Positions 8,549-17,611 of a stretch of 64,000 nucleotides of DNA are shown piece by piece. This stretch comes from Solirhodobacter olei. Lineage in GTDB: Bacteria; Pseudomonadota; Alphaproteobacteria; Rhodobacterales; Rhodobacteraceae. The notes below the pieces were generated by a model. It saw nothing but the letters and a program-made list of their open reading frames with translations, had not been told where the DNA came from and made no database searches. The first letter of the stretch is position 1, and each line of letters begins with the position of its first letter. The stretch spans positions 1-64,000 of the forward strand of contig NZ_RRYH01000013.1 in NCBI RefSeq assembly GCF_004010155.1. The letters are read 5' to 3'. Made by a program: the position numbers and the translations under genes.

Positions 8549-9555
8549 GCCGCATCGCTTTGAACGGCCTTGGGCGGATGGGCAAGCTTCTCTTGCGTCG
8601 GCTCATCGACGAGGGCTTGGGTGGCGATATCGTGCTGGTGAACGAGCCCTCCGGCACGCCTGAGAGCCACGCGCTGCTGATGGAGTTCGATTCGGTCCAT
8701 GGTCGGTGGCCGGCTAAGATCTCCCACGATGCCGGGAGCCTGACCCTGAACGGTGCCCGGATACGGCTGACGGCGACGAAGCGGATCGAGGATCTGCCGC
8801 TGGCCGAGATGCGTGTCGATCTGGTCATCGACTGCACCGGCGTCTTCAAGACGGCGGAGAAAGTGGCGCCCTACTACGCTGCCGGCGTCAGGAAGGTCGT
8901 CGTCTCGGCGCCAGTGAAAGATGGCGGGGCGCTGAACCTCGTTTTTGGGGTGAACCATCACCTTTATGATCCGGCCGCACATCATCTCGTCACCGCGGCA
9001 AGTTGCACCACGAACTGCCTCGCGCCAGTCGTGAAGGTGATCCACGAAGGGATCGGCATCCGCCACGGTTCGATGACCACGATCCACGACGTGACCAACA
9101 CCCAGACCATCGTCGACCGCCCGGCCAGGGACATGCGCCGCGCCCGCTCAGCCCTCCTCAACCTGATCCCGACCACGACCGGCTCAGCGACGGCGATCAC
9201 CCTCATCTATCCCGAACTGAAAGGCCGGCTGAACGGCCACGCGGTTCGGGTGCCGCTCTTGAACGCCTCGCTGACCGATTGCGTCTTCGAGGTGCATCGG
9301 CCGACCACTGCCGAAGAGGTGAACTCACTCTTCGCCGCAGCGGCGGAGGGGGCGCTGAAGGGCATCCTCGGCTATGAGACGCGGGCCCTGGTTTCGTCGG
9401 ACTATCTGAACGATCCGCGGTCCTCGATCGTCGATGCCGCCTCCACCATGGTGGTGAACGGCACTCAAGTTAAGATCTTCGCCTGGTACGACAACGAATG
9501 GGGCTATGTCTGCCGGTTGGCCGACATCGCGCAGATGGTGGCGGGAACACTTTGA
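8545..9555 (+). CDS. ArsJ-associated glyceraldehyde-3-phosphate dehydrogenase
   Basis: A 336-residue GAPDH with an NAD-binding N-terminus (NGLGRMG near residue 7), the catalytic Cys154 in AASCTTNC and the C-terminal WYDNEWGY signature. In this setting, between an arsenate-responsive gene and arsJ, the known role of the family is to use arsenate in place of phosphate. That makes 1-arseno-3-phosphoglycerate, which ArsJ exports and which then decays outside the cell to arsenate. It overlaps the upstream gene (ATGA) and the downstream gene (TTGA), so translation is coupled. It should not be read as the glycolytic or Calvin-cycle enzyme. Confidence 0.92.
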   Translation: MSRIALNGLGRMGKLLLRRLIDEGLGGDIVLVNEPSGTPESHALLMEFDSVHGRWPAKISHDAGSLTLNGARIRLTATKRIEDLPLAEMRVDLVIDCTGVFKTAEKVAPYYAAGVRKVVVSAPVKDGGALNLVFGVNHHLYDPAAHHLVTAASCTTNCLAPVVKVIHEGIGIRHGSMTTIHDVTNTQTIVDRPARDMRRARSALLNLIPTTTGSATAITLIYPELKGRLNGHAVRVPLLNASLTDCVFEVHRPTTAEEVNSLFAAAAEGALKGILGYETRALVSSDYLNDPRSSIVDAASTMVVNGTQVKIFAWYDNEWGYVCRLADIAQMVAGTL

Positions 9556-10820
9556 CAGCGGCTGCGCGCTCTTCGCCGCTAGCGGCCTACGCGACCGTCA
9601 CTGCAGCCTACTGGGCCTTCATGCTTACGGACGGCGCGCTCCGGATGCTGGTACTCCTTCATTTTGACCTCCTCGGTTTCAGCCCGATCGCCATCGCTTG
9701 GCTCTTCCTTGGCTACGAGGTCGCTGGCATTGTCACCAACCTCTCGGCCGGCTGGCTCGCTACCCGCTTTGGGTTGACGACGACGCTCTACGCTGGGCTA
9801 GCCCTGCAGGGGGTCGCGCTGGCAGCGCTAACCCGCCTCGACCCAGGCTGGAGCGTCACGGTTTCGGTCGCTTACGTGATGGCCTCGCAAACCCTCTCGG
9901 GCGTCGCCAAGGACCTTACCAAGATGTCGTCGAAGAGCGCGGTGAAGCTCCTGGCGCCAGCGTCTCAGGGCGGTCTATTTCGCTGGGTTGCGGTACTAAC
10001 CGGCTCGAAGAACGCGGTGAAGGGAGCTGGTTTCTTCCTGGGCTCGGCGCTCCTCGCGGGCTTCGGCTTCCGTGCCTCGATCTGGGCCATGGCCGTGGCG
10101 CTGTTGGCGATCCTTGTGGCCTCCGTTGTCTTCATGCCGGCGGGCTTGCCGCGGGGAAAGAAGGGGACGAAGTTCGGCGAGATCTTCTCGAAGGACCCAC
10201 GTATCAACCGTCTTTCCCTTGCCCGCATGTTCCTCTTCGGCGCGCGCGACGTGTGGTTCGTCGTAGGCATCCCGGTCTATTTCGAAGCGACGCTCTCCGA
10301 CGGCACGCCAGAGGGCCATCGGGTCGCGTTCTTCCTTGTCGGCGCCTTCATGGCGGCTTGGGTGATCGCTTATGGAGCAGTGCAGGCGGCAGTGCCGAAG
10401 CTGCTCGGTGGGGCAGGGCGGCCGGAAGCCGAGATCGCCTCATCGGCTGCCTTTTGGGTGCTGATACTGACCGTCATCCCGTTCGCGCTGATGGCGGTCG
10501 TCCTTCTTGCCGGCGCCCCGGCCATCTGGCTCACGGCGACCCTTGCCGTGGGGCTGCTCGCCTTCGGCTACGTCTTCGCAATCAATTCCTCGGTCCACTC
10601 CTACCTGATCCTGGCCTTTACCAGCTCGGAAAGGGTGACAATGGATGTGGGCTTCTACTACATGTCGAACGCCGCAGGGCGACTTGTCGGCACGCTCCTT
10701 TCTGGCATCAGCTACCAGATTGGCGGCCTCGCCCTCTGCCTCGCCACCGCCGGCGTGATGGCCGCGCTGAGCTGGCTCGCCGTTCGCGGGGTTGAGGGCT
10801 ATGCCGCGCTCCGGGTCTGA
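9552..10820 (+). CDS. arsJ: ArsJ organoarsenical efflux permease (MFS)
   Basis: A 422-residue major-facilitator protein with about 12 hydrophobic segments and no other domain. The start is taken as TTG at 9552, overlapping the GAPDH stop in a TTGA junction. The protein then reads [16 protein letters not shown], and the first membrane span begins about 15 residues in. An upstream GTG-type start would add residues that merely mirror the GAPDH gene. With the neighbouring dehydrogenase it should expel 1-arseno-3-phosphoglycerate, giving arsenate resistance. It ends just before a transposase relic. Confidence 0.88.
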   Translation: MTAAARSSPLAAYATVTAAYWAFMLTDGALRMLVLLHFDLLGFSPIAIAWLFLGYEVAGIVTNLSAGWLATRFGLTTTLYAGLALQGVALAALTRLDPGWSVTVSVAYVMASQTLSGVAKDLTKMSSKSAVKLLAPASQGGLFRWVAVLTGSKNAVKGAGFFLGSALLAGFGFRASIWAMAVALLAILVASVVFMPAGLPRGKKGTKFGEIFSKDPRINRLSLARMFLFGARDVWFVVGIPVYFEATLSDGTPEGHRVAFFLVGAFMAAWVIAYGAVQAAVPKLLGGAGRPEAEIASSAAFWVLILTVIPFALMAVVLLAGAPAIWLTATLAVGLLAFGYVFAINSSVHSYLILAFTSSERVTMDVGFYYMSNAAGRLVGTLLSGISYQIGGLALCLATAGVMAALSWLAVRGVEGYAALRV

Positions 10821-11012
10821 CGCTGCGTTAGGTATTGGGGGAGGTCCGGAATGGCCTGGATAGGCGCGCCCGACACGGCGGCGGAATGATCTTCTTTCGT
10901 CGTTTGAGAATGGTTTCGGCCCTGCCGAGATAGACGTCGGCGGGGGTGCGGTTGCCGAGGCTCTCGTGGTTGCGGTGATGGTTGTAGTGGTCGATGAAGT
11001 TGGCCAGGGCTT
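10821..11012 (-). mobile_element. 3' remnant of an IS3-like transposase
   Basis: On the minus strand the sequence immediately after the stop of the ABC ATPase gene reads KALANFIDHYNHHRNHESLG, followed by NRTPADVYLGRAETIL. This is the typical C-terminal end of the integrase core in IS3-family transposases. There is no start, no catalytic DDE region and no second open frame, so only a fragment of about 60 codons survives. It sits exactly between the arsenic operon and the ABC importer operon, marking an old junction. Confidence 0.75.
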
Positions 11013-11013
11013 T

Positions 11014-12081
11014 CTACAGGCGCTGCCCGGTTTCGGGGTCGAACACGCTCGCGTGCTCGGGCAGCCAATGGAGCGCGATCTCCTCACCCGGTCGGAAGGT
11101 GCGGCGTTCAGAGATAACAGCGCTGGCGCTCTGGCCGGCGAGCGATATGAACACCTCGATATTCGGTCCGGTCGGCTCGACCACTTCTACCGTGGCTGGT
11201 ACCCCGCCATCGCCGCTGATCGCTATATGCTCTGGACGAATACCGCAGATCACCGGCTGGCCCTCTCTGGCCGCTGCATCGGGCGAAACCGGTAACCACA
11301 TCCCTCCCTCGGTCTCGACAAAGGCCTGACGGTCCGAGCGCCGCATCTGGCCCTTCAGGAAGTTCATTGAGGGCGAGCCGAGGAAGCCCGCCACGAAGAG
11401 ATTGGCTGGCCGGTCGTAGAGATCGAGCGGCGAGCCGATCTGTTCGATCCGGCCGCCATTCATGACAACGATCCGGTCGGCCATCGTCATTGCCTCGATC
11501 TGATCGTGCGTGACGTAGATCGAGGTGGTCTTCAGTCGCTGGTGCAACGCCTTGATCTCGGTCCGCATCACCACTCGCAACTTTGCGTCAAGGTTGGACA
11601 GCGGCTCATCATAGAGGAATACTTGGGCATCGCGGACGAGCGCCCGTCCCATGGCGACGCGCTGACGTTGCCCGCCGGAAAGCTGGCGGGGTGAGCGGTC
11701 GAGGAAAGGCAGGAGGTTCAGCGTTGAAGCCGCATCGCGAACCTTTTGGTCAATCTCCGCTTGAGGCCGCTTTCGCAGGCGTAGGCTGAAGCTCATGTTC
11801 TCGTAGGAGGTCATATGGGGATAGAGGGCGTAGTTCTGGAACACCATCGCAATGTCGCGCTCACGCGCCGGCAGGTTGTTCACGACACGCTCGCCTATCC
11901 TTACCTCCCCACTCGACACTGTCTCGAGCCCGGCGATCATTCTTAGCAGGGTAGACTTGCCGCAGCCCGAGGGCCCCACCAACACGACGAATTCGTGGTT
12001 CTCGATATCAATGTTGATGTTGTGCAGGACACTCATGGTCCCAAAGGACTTGCCGACGTTGGAGATAGTGACGGATGCCAT
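11014..12081 (-). CDS. ABC importer ATPase, MalK/UgpC type
   Basis: A 355-residue carbohydrate-importer ATPase. The Walker A motif GPSGCGKS lies at 36-43, the LSGGQ signature at 134-138, Walker B VFLYDEP at about 154-160 and the H-loop TH near residue 190. A C-terminal TOBE/MalK-type regulatory domain covers about 235-355. It energises the importer formed with the two permeases and the binding protein encoded upstream on the same strand. The last residues (FDPETGQRL) are a normal family end, so the adjoining transposase relic did not truncate it. Confidence 0.93.
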   Translation of the reverse strand: MASVTISNVGKSFGTMSVLHNINIDIENHEFVVLVGPSGCGKSTLLRMIAGLETVSSGEVRIGERVVNNLPARERDIAMVFQNYALYPHMTSYENMSFSLRLRKRPQAEIDQKVRDAASTLNLLPFLDRSPRQLSGGQRQRVAMGRALVRDAQVFLYDEPLSNLDAKLRVVMRTEIKALHQRLKTTSIYVTHDQIEAMTMADRIVVMNGGRIEQIGSPLDLYDRPANLFVAGFLGSPSMNFLKGQMRRSDRQAFVETEGGMWLPVSPDAAAREGQPVICGIRPEHIAISGDGGVPATVEVVEPTGPNIEVFISLAGQSASAVISERRTFRPGEEIALHWLPEHASVFDPETGQRL

Positions 12082-12108
12082 GGTCCGGTTCCCTTTGTTA
12101 GTCCTCGG

Positions 12109-12951
12109 CTATTTCACAGCGCCAAGCGCCATGCCGCGGATCAGGAACCGCTGAAGCCAAGAGAAGACGATCGCCACCGGCAGGGTGGCTAGCATGGTTG
12201 CGGCCATCACATGGTGCCACTCGATCTGGTATCTGCCGGCCACCTGCGAGTAGATCTGGACGGGCAGGGTGAAGCCGTCGGAAGAGCGGATCATCGTCAG
12301 CGCCAACACGAATTCGTTCCAGCTGTTGATGAAACCGAAGATTGCCGTAACCGCCATGGCCGGCACGGCGAGTGGCAGAAAGACCCTTAACAGGCTGGTC
12401 AGATGGCCGGCGCCATCGATCCAGGCCGCTTCTTCGAGATCGCGCGGGATTGTGCTGAAGTAGCTCTGCAGCATCCAGATGGTAAAGGCCATGTTGAAGG
12501 CGGCATAGGTGAGCACGAGGGAGTTCAGCGTGTTCACCAGCCCAAGCGTCACCATCATCCGGAACAGGCCGAGCACGAGCACGATCGGAGACATCATCTG
12601 GGTCATCAGCAGGAAAGTGCGGTAGGCGCGCTTTCCCGGGAAGCGGTAGCGTGACAGTGCGTAAGCGGCCGGGATGCTCAGGATCATTGCCAGCACGGTG
12701 GAGAGCACGCTGACGTAAAGGCTGTTCAACAGCGCCCGACCAAAGTTGGTCTTCACCCACATCTCAGCGAAGTTCGCCCAGCGGAATTCCGAGAAGGTCC
12801 ACGTCGGAGGATAGGTGAAGAGCTCCTCGCGTGGGCGGAAGGCTGTGACGAACATCACACCAAAGGGAAATAGGATCACCACGACGAGAGGCGATAGGAT
12901 TAGCCAGAACAGGAGGCTCTTCTTCAGCATGTCATTCCTCCGCGTCAGCAC
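12109..12951 (-). CDS. ABC sugar importer permease, MalG type
   Basis: A 280-residue inner-membrane permease with about six spans. The EAA loop that docks on the ATPase is visible as EEAAWIDGAGHLTSLLRVFLP near residues 175-195. It overlaps the preceding permease by 20 bases and lies 27 bases before the ATPase, so the three are co-transcribed. An internal ATG at residue 8 (MLKKSLLF) is a plausible alternative start that would remove the overlap. Confidence 0.92.
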   Translation of the reverse strand: MLTRRNDMLKKSLLFWLILSPLVVVILFPFGVMFVTAFRPREELFTYPPTWTFSEFRWANFAEMWVKTNFGRALLNSLYVSVLSTVLAMILSIPAAYALSRYRFPGKRAYRTFLLMTQMMSPIVLVLGLFRMMVTLGLVNTLNSLVLTYAAFNMAFTIWMLQSYFSTIPRDLEEAAWIDGAGHLTSLLRVFLPLAVPAMAVTAIFGFINSWNEFVLALTMIRSSDGFTLPVQIYSQVAGRYQIEWHHVMAATMLATLPVAIVFSWLQRFLIRGMALGAVK

Positions 12952-13822
12952 CGGCCTCGCCGCGCATCACCAAAAGGACGTAGATGATGGTGAAGACCAT
13001 GAGCACGCCGAACATTATGAGCGAGATAGCTGAGGCCTTGCCGAGCTGGCCGAAGCGGAATGCGAGCTTGTAGAGATAGGTCACCAGGATATCAGTGCCG
13101 TTCGCAGGCCCGCCTTCGGTCATCACCCAGATGATCGGCAGAGAGTTGAAGACGTAGATCACGTTCAGCACGACCGCGATGTTGATGAACGGCTTCATCA
13201 GCGGCAGCGTGATGTGACGGAATTGGTCCCAGCGGGTGGCGCCGTCGACTGCTGCCGCCTCATAGGAATCCTGTGGCAGGGCGGAAAGTCCGCCGAGGAA
13301 GATCGTGGTGGTGAAAGGGATCGAGACGAGGATGCCTATAAGGATTTCTACCGTAAACGCCTGGTGAGCTTCACCGAGCCATTCAATCGGCTCTTTAAGG
13401 ATGCCTAGGTCCATTAGCGTGGCGTTGAAGAGGCCTGCGCGACCGTTCAGGGCCCAACGCCAGACCACCGCCGTCATGGTGAGCGAGATAGACCAGGGCA
13501 ACATGATGATGACGCGGGCGAGGCCCCGACCGTAGAATTCCTCGTTCAGCATCATCGCGATCGGCAGCGAGAGGGCGAGGGTGCCGCCGACCACGGCGAA
13601 GGTCCAGATCACCGTGCGGATCAGGCTTCCGTAGAACAGCGGATCCTGGAAGACGTCGCGGAAATTAGTCAGGCCATTTAGGCCACGGAACTGGCCGAAG
13701 CGGCTGACTTCGTGCAGCGAAGCGTAGCCGAGGTCGTAGATCGGATAGCCGATGATCAGCACGGCGAGCGCCAGGCCCGGAAGGATCATTGCGAGGGGCT
13801 TGAAGCCTGCGGATAAGTTCAT
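12932..13822 (-). CDS. ABC sugar importer permease, MalF type
   Basis: A 296-residue permease with about six membrane spans, starting after a short cytoplasmic N-terminus. The EAA loop reads YEAAAVDGATRWDQFRHITLP at about residues 190-210. It pairs with the MalG-type permease that follows. A strong hairpin separates it from the upstream binding-protein gene, which would let the binding protein be made in excess. Confidence 0.92.
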   Translation of the reverse strand: MNLSAGFKPLAMILPGLALAVLIIGYPIYDLGYASLHEVSRFGQFRGLNGLTNFRDVFQDPLFYGSLIRTVIWTFAVVGGTLALSLPIAMMLNEEFYGRGLARVIIMLPWSISLTMTAVVWRWALNGRAGLFNATLMDLGILKEPIEWLGEAHQAFTVEILIGILVSIPFTTTIFLGGLSALPQDSYEAAAVDGATRWDQFRHITLPLMKPFINIAVVLNVIYVFNSLPIIWVMTEGGPANGTDILVTYLYKLAFRFGQLGKASAISLIMFGVLMVFTIIYVLLVMRGEAGADAEE

Positions 13823-13877
13823 ACCGTCACCTCGAGGTTCCTTCCGGAGCGGATGCCGGGGAACCCGGCGTTGGGAA

Positions 13878-13903
13878 GGGAGGGGGCGTTTCCGCCCCCT
13901 CCC
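13878..13903 (-). promoter_or_regulatory. perfect 11-bp-stem hairpin between binding-protein and permease genes
   Basis: GGGAGGGGGCG at 13878-13888 pairs exactly with 13893-13903 around a TTTC loop. In operons of this type a hairpin directly after the binding-protein gene stabilises that message or attenuates reading into the permeases. The second ABC operon of the window has the same arrangement at 51397-51419. Confidence 0.75.
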
Positions 13904-13911
13904 GTTGGTGA

Positions 13912-15138
13912 TCAGAGCCCACGGATTCCGTTGATCTTCTTAGCCGCGGCCTTGAGCCCGTCCTCCGGCGAGACTTGGCCGAGATAGATCTGCTGCAGCG
14001 CCCGGACCGTCGTATCGGCGATTTCCTCCCAGTTCGCGATGACTGGCGCGAATTTGGCGTAGGGCAGGCCAGCCGCAAAACCCGCTATGTCCTTGTCGTT
14101 CTTGAAGTAGTCGAGCGCCGCGATGTTCTTGGTCACCGGCAGAAAGCCTTCACCCAGGTCGAACTGCTTGCGGTACTTGTCCTGGTAGGTAAATTCGATG
14201 AACTTCCAGGCCGCGGCCTTCACCTTCGAGCTGGAGAACAACATCAGTGTGTCGGTCACGCCATAGGTTGCCTCGGTCTTCTGGATCGGGAAAGGCAACA
14301 CCGCGTAATGGAGGTTCGGTGCCTCCGCCTTGATTTGCGGGATCAACATCGGGAAGGTGAAGATCGTGCCAACCTTGCCCTGCTTGAACAGGTTGAACAC
14401 ATCCTCGCGGCTGTAGTTGGTCGGCGACGGCTGGGTCAGGCCCTTATCGATCATCTTCTTATAGAAGGTCGCCGCGGCCAGCGCCTCCGGCGAGTCCAGA
14501 CCACTCTTGCCATCGGGCCGCAGGATGTCGCCGCCGAAAGTCCAGAGCGCATAGTAGTAATAGGCGTCGGTCTCGATCTCCTTGCCCTGCAAGCCGAAGC
14601 CGAAGGTGTCCGGCAGTTTCGAGATCTTCTCGGAGGCGTTGTAGAGATCCTCCCAGGTCTTTGGCGGCTTCACGCCGGCCTTGTTATACAGATCGGTGTT
14701 GATCACCATGGCGCGGGCCGAAGCGGCGACCGGCAGGCCCATTGTTTTGCCATTGATGATGCCGGGCTTCATGAAGGTGTCGATGAAGGTGCCCTTGAAT
14801 TCCGGCGTCAGATATTTGTCGACCGGCTCGGCCACACCCTGCGAGGCAAAGTCCAGTAGCCAGCGGGTCCCAATGATCGACATGTCAGGCGGGGTGCCGC
14901 CGGCGATGTCGGTCGTGAGCCGCTGTAGCAGCGAGTCCCATGGCACCACTTCGATGTTAATCTTGATGTCGGGGTTGGCCTTCTCAAAATCGGCCGCAAC
15001 CTGCTTGTAGAAGGGCCCGGTCTTCGAGCTGTACTCAGCCACTGTGAAGTTCACGGTGGTCTCGGCGAAGGCACTGCCGGCGAGCAGGCCGATCGCCAGG
15101 GCCGAGGCGGCCAATCTTGCGACCTTACGGTGGAACAT
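13912..15138 (-). CDS. ABC sugar-type solute-binding protein (family 1)
   Basis: A 408-residue exported binding protein. The start at 15138 is chosen because GAGGAGAGACAC precedes that ATG and the product opens directly with a Sec signal peptide, FHRKVARLAASALAIGLLAG, cleaved after SAFA. The mature part has the two-lobed family 1 layout with ADFEKANPDIKINIEVVPW near its N-terminus. It captures a sugar or similar polar compound in the periplasm for the permease pair downstream. The ligand cannot be read from the sequence. Neighbouring genes suggest an oxidised sugar or a hydroxy-amino-acid-related compound. Confidence 0.9.
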   Translation of the reverse strand: MFHRKVARLAASALAIGLLAGSAFAETTVNFTVAEYSSKTGPFYKQVAADFEKANPDIKINIEVVPWDSLLQRLTTDIAGGTPPDMSIIGTRWLLDFASQGVAEPVDKYLTPEFKGTFIDTFMKPGIINGKTMGLPVAASARAMVINTDLYNKAGVKPPKTWEDLYNASEKISKLPDTFGFGLQGKEIETDAYYYYALWTFGGDILRPDGKSGLDSPEALAAATFYKKMIDKGLTQPSPTNYSREDVFNLFKQGKVGTIFTFPMLIPQIKAEAPNLHYAVLPFPIQKTEATYGVTDTLMLFSSSKVKAAAWKFIEFTYQDKYRKQFDLGEGFLPVTKNIAALDYFKNDKDIAGFAAGLPYAKFAPVIANWEEIADTTVRALQQIYLGQVSPEDGLKAAAKKINGIRGL

Positions 15139-15314
15139 GTGTCTCTCCTCTGTCGGTTCGGTCCGTCGCATGCTGCGGGACTCGAGCGGGGTCGTGGGCT
15201 GTATGACAGAACTGTGAGGTGGTTTCGGAGCCAAGCAAAATAGAAAGAATGCATGGCCGTATGTGGTTCCGGCATCGGCTTGGCTCATGCCGTGCACGGC
15301 GATTTAAACGCTTT

Positions 15315-15346
15315 CAGGCCATCCCGCGTGCCCGCCGGATGGCCTG
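15315..15346 (-). terminator. hairpin downstream of the extended SDR gene
   Basis: CAGGCCATCC at 15315-15324 pairs over ten bases with 15337-15346, with a 12-base GC-rich loop. It lies 29 bases after the stop of the minus-strand SDR gene and before the binding-protein gene. There is no U run, so termination efficiency is uncertain. Confidence 0.5.
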
Positions 15347-15375
15347 CGCCCATTGAAGGCGATTGTCGTGCTGGC

Positions 15376-16251
15376 TCAGGCGGTTCGCCAGGAATGTTCT
15401 GGTTCGTAACCGAGTATGCGCCGGGCCTTTTCAATCGAGAGCAGCGTCTGGTGACCCGCAACCGGCCCAATGAGGGGCACATCGGGGAAAATCTGCGCCA
15501 TCAGTTCGGCGCTCGGCGTCTCCATTACCGTGTCTGCGTTGGCGATGATGAAGGTATCAGCGCCAACGAGATTCACATGCAAGGCTTTCTCCACCGCTTG
15601 GGCGCAGTCGCGCGCGTCGATGTAGCCCCAGAGGTTCCACTGCCGAAGCGCCGGATCGCCCTGCCAGCTGGAGAATCTGGGATAATCCTCGGCCAGCATC
15701 ACGTTTGACAGCCGGAGCCCGACGAAGCTCGTGCCAGGGTTCCAGCGCGCCATCTGCCGCGCCATCTCCTCGCCCAAATCCTTGCTAAGCGCATAGGCGC
15801 TCTCTGGTCGCATGGGGTGTTCTTCGTCGACGGGTGCATATGCGGGCGGGTTCTCCGGCGAAAACGGCAGGCCGAGGGTGGTCTCACTCGATGCCCAGAC
15901 GATTCGCTTGATCCCAGTCCGCAACGCGGCGTCGAACACATTGTAGGTCGACAGCATATTGTTGCGGAACGTCACTTCTTCCGGCTGTAGGTCTGGTGCT
16001 GGGATCGCGGCCAAATGGACAACCGCGTCCGGTGTCGCGAAGCTTCGGAATGGGTGGTCCTTTCCGCCCGTCCATTGCAGCGCGTCGATCACCTGCCCAC
16101 GGTCGTTCAGGTCCACTCGATAGAACGGGCAGACCTGGTCCGGCGAGGGCTGCACGTCGATGTTCAGAACGCTGTAGCCCTGCTCGACGAGGTGCCGGCA
16201 GACCGCCCGGCCTGCCTTGCCGCTGCCGCCCGTGACGACGATATTCTTCAT
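15376..16251 (-). CDS. NAD-dependent epimerase/dehydratase (extended SDR)
   Basis: A 291-residue extended short-chain dehydrogenase. The nucleotide-binding loop TGGSGKAG is at about residues 7-14, a Ser of ASSETTLG near residue 123 and the active-site Tyr-x3-Lys in YALSK near 152-156. The size and the ARW...GLRLSN pattern fit sugar epimerases, dehydratases or uronate dehydrogenases. It is transcribed with, but separated by a hairpin from, the ABC importer operon, so an imported sugar or uronate is a reasonable substrate. The 208-base gap to the divergent gene at 16460 should hold promoters for both. Confidence 0.85.
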   Translation of the reverse strand: MKNIVVTGGSGKAGRAVCRHLVEQGYSVLNIDVQPSPDQVCPFYRVDLNDRGQVIDALQWTGGKDHPFRSFATPDAVVHLAAIPAPDLQPEEVTFRNNMLSTYNVFDAALRTGIKRIVWASSETTLGLPFSPENPPAYAPVDEEHPMRPESAYALSKDLGEEMARQMARWNPGTSFVGLRLSNVMLAEDYPRFSSWQGDPALRQWNLWGYIDARDCAQAVEKALHVNLVGADTFIIANADTVMETPSAELMAQIFPDVPLIGPVAGHQTLLSIEKARRILGYEPEHSWRTA

Positions 16252-16459
16252 GCCAGCCTCCGGCTTTCTGGCGCCCGCGGGTGCGAGGCGCCCGTGCGAT
16301 CAGGGCCCGCGGGGGCCTATTGCACGCAGTTTAGTGGCGCCGCCGATCCTTGCCGAATGCCAAATGGTCATGCCGCGATGTGTTCTCGGCATTGGCTGGC
16401 TGCGGCGGCTGCCGGTAGGTTCCCCCGAGCCCCGCCCTCTCGTTGTGCCGGAGACCACC

Positions 16460-17602
16460 ATGCCGCGCCATCTGATGTACCTCTACCCCTGGGATCTGCG
16501 CGAGGACGGCGCCGACCTGATCGCCCAGAGGTTGGCGGCGGCGGGTGCCACCGGCGTCGCGCTGTCGGCAAGCTACCACTCCGGAAAGTTCGTCCGCCCG
16601 CACGGGCAGGACAAGGTGGTCTTCCCGGAGGGCAACACTACCTATTTTCGCCCCGACCCGCGCCGCTACCGTCGGCTCGTGCCCGAGCAGGCGGCAATGT
16701 CGCGTGACTTCGACAGTTTCCGCGCGCTGGCGGAGGGCGCCCCGGAGCTGTCGGTCACCGCCTGGACGATCGGGCTGCACAATTCCCGCCTCGGCCGGCT
16801 CCACCCGGAGCTTGCGGCTCAGACGGTCTACGGCGGTCCGCTGGTGAACTCGCTCTGCCCGTCGCAGCCGGAGGTACGCCACTATCTTGGCGCGCTCTGC
16901 GCCGATACCGCCGCCCAGCCGGGCGTCTGTGAAATCGCGCTCGAGGCGCCGGGCTGGCAGGCGTTCCGGCACGGCTATCACCACGAGTTTGAGCTGATAG
17001 AGCTGCCCGAGCCGGTGCAGGTCATGCTCGGCACCTGCTTCTGCGCGGCATGCACCGAGCGCGCGCGAGGCGCCGGACTCGACCTCGGCCGTCTGGCGCG
17101 GCGGACGCGAGCTGAGCTTGATGCCTTCTTCGCCGACGGAACGCCGCCCCCGACCGATCCCCGGACCGATGCCGAATGGCGCGCACTTGTGGACTGGCGC
17201 GGTGCGACGGTGGCGGAGCTTGCCACCGAGGTCCGCGCGGGGCTGCCCGCCGGAGTGGCGCTCGCGGTGATCCCGACGGTGCAGAGCCCGAACAGCCTGT
17301 GCTGGACAGAAGGTAGCGACCTCTCCCGGCTCGGCCGTGCCGCCGACCGACTGGAGGTGCCCGCCTACCAGTCGGGCGTTGCCGCGATCCTCGCCGATGC
17401 CGCCGAGGTGGTGCGGGCGGCGGGGACGGAGGCCGATACCGGCTTCATCCTTCGCCCGACCTGGCCCAACCTGACCGACGCGGCGCAGGTGGCCGAGGCG
17501 GTGCGTGGGCTGCGCGGTCTCGGCGCCAGCTCGATCTCGTTTTACAACTACGGCCACATGCGCCTCCAGTCGCTCGACTGGATCGCGGCGGCCCTGAGTT
17601 AG
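16460..17602 (+). CDS. unrecognised 380-aa protein, possible TIM-barrel hydrolase
   Basis: A 380-residue cytoplasmic-looking protein starting with MPRHLMYLYPWDLREDGADL. Alternating beta-strand and helix segments suggest a barrel. A tight cysteine cluster, Cys193-x-Cys195-x2-Cys198, is seen in GTCFCAACTERARGAGLDLG. Such a CxCxxC element after a strand recalls structural zinc or disulfide motifs in some glycosidase-related barrels, but I cannot name the family. The start ATG at 16460 is chosen because the residues before it show no conserved look. The SDR gene follows after nine bases and the aldolase-like gene six bases after that, so it is the first gene of a three-gene catabolic operon. Confidence 0.7.
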   Translation: MPRHLMYLYPWDLREDGADLIAQRLAAAGATGVALSASYHSGKFVRPHGQDKVVFPEGNTTYFRPDPRRYRRLVPEQAAMSRDFDSFRALAEGAPELSVTAWTIGLHNSRLGRLHPELAAQTVYGGPLVNSLCPSQPEVRHYLGALCADTAAQPGVCEIALEAPGWQAFRHGYHHEFELIELPEPVQVMLGTCFCAACTERARGAGLDLGRLARRTRAELDAFFADGTPPPTDPRTDAEWRALVDWRGATVAELATEVRAGLPAGVALAVIPTVQSPNSLCWTEGSDLSRLGRAADRLEVPAYQSGVAAILADAAEVVRAAGTEADTGFILRPTWPNLTDAAQVAEAVRGLRGLGASSISFYNYGHMRLQSLDWIAAALS

Positions 17603-17611
17603 GAGGCCGCC

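Noticed and set aside
8545-9555. Reading the GAPDH as the Calvin-cycle enzyme (cbbG)
   Set aside because: It is 28 kb from the cbb operon and overlaps arsenic genes on both sides; the ArsJ-partner role explains it better.
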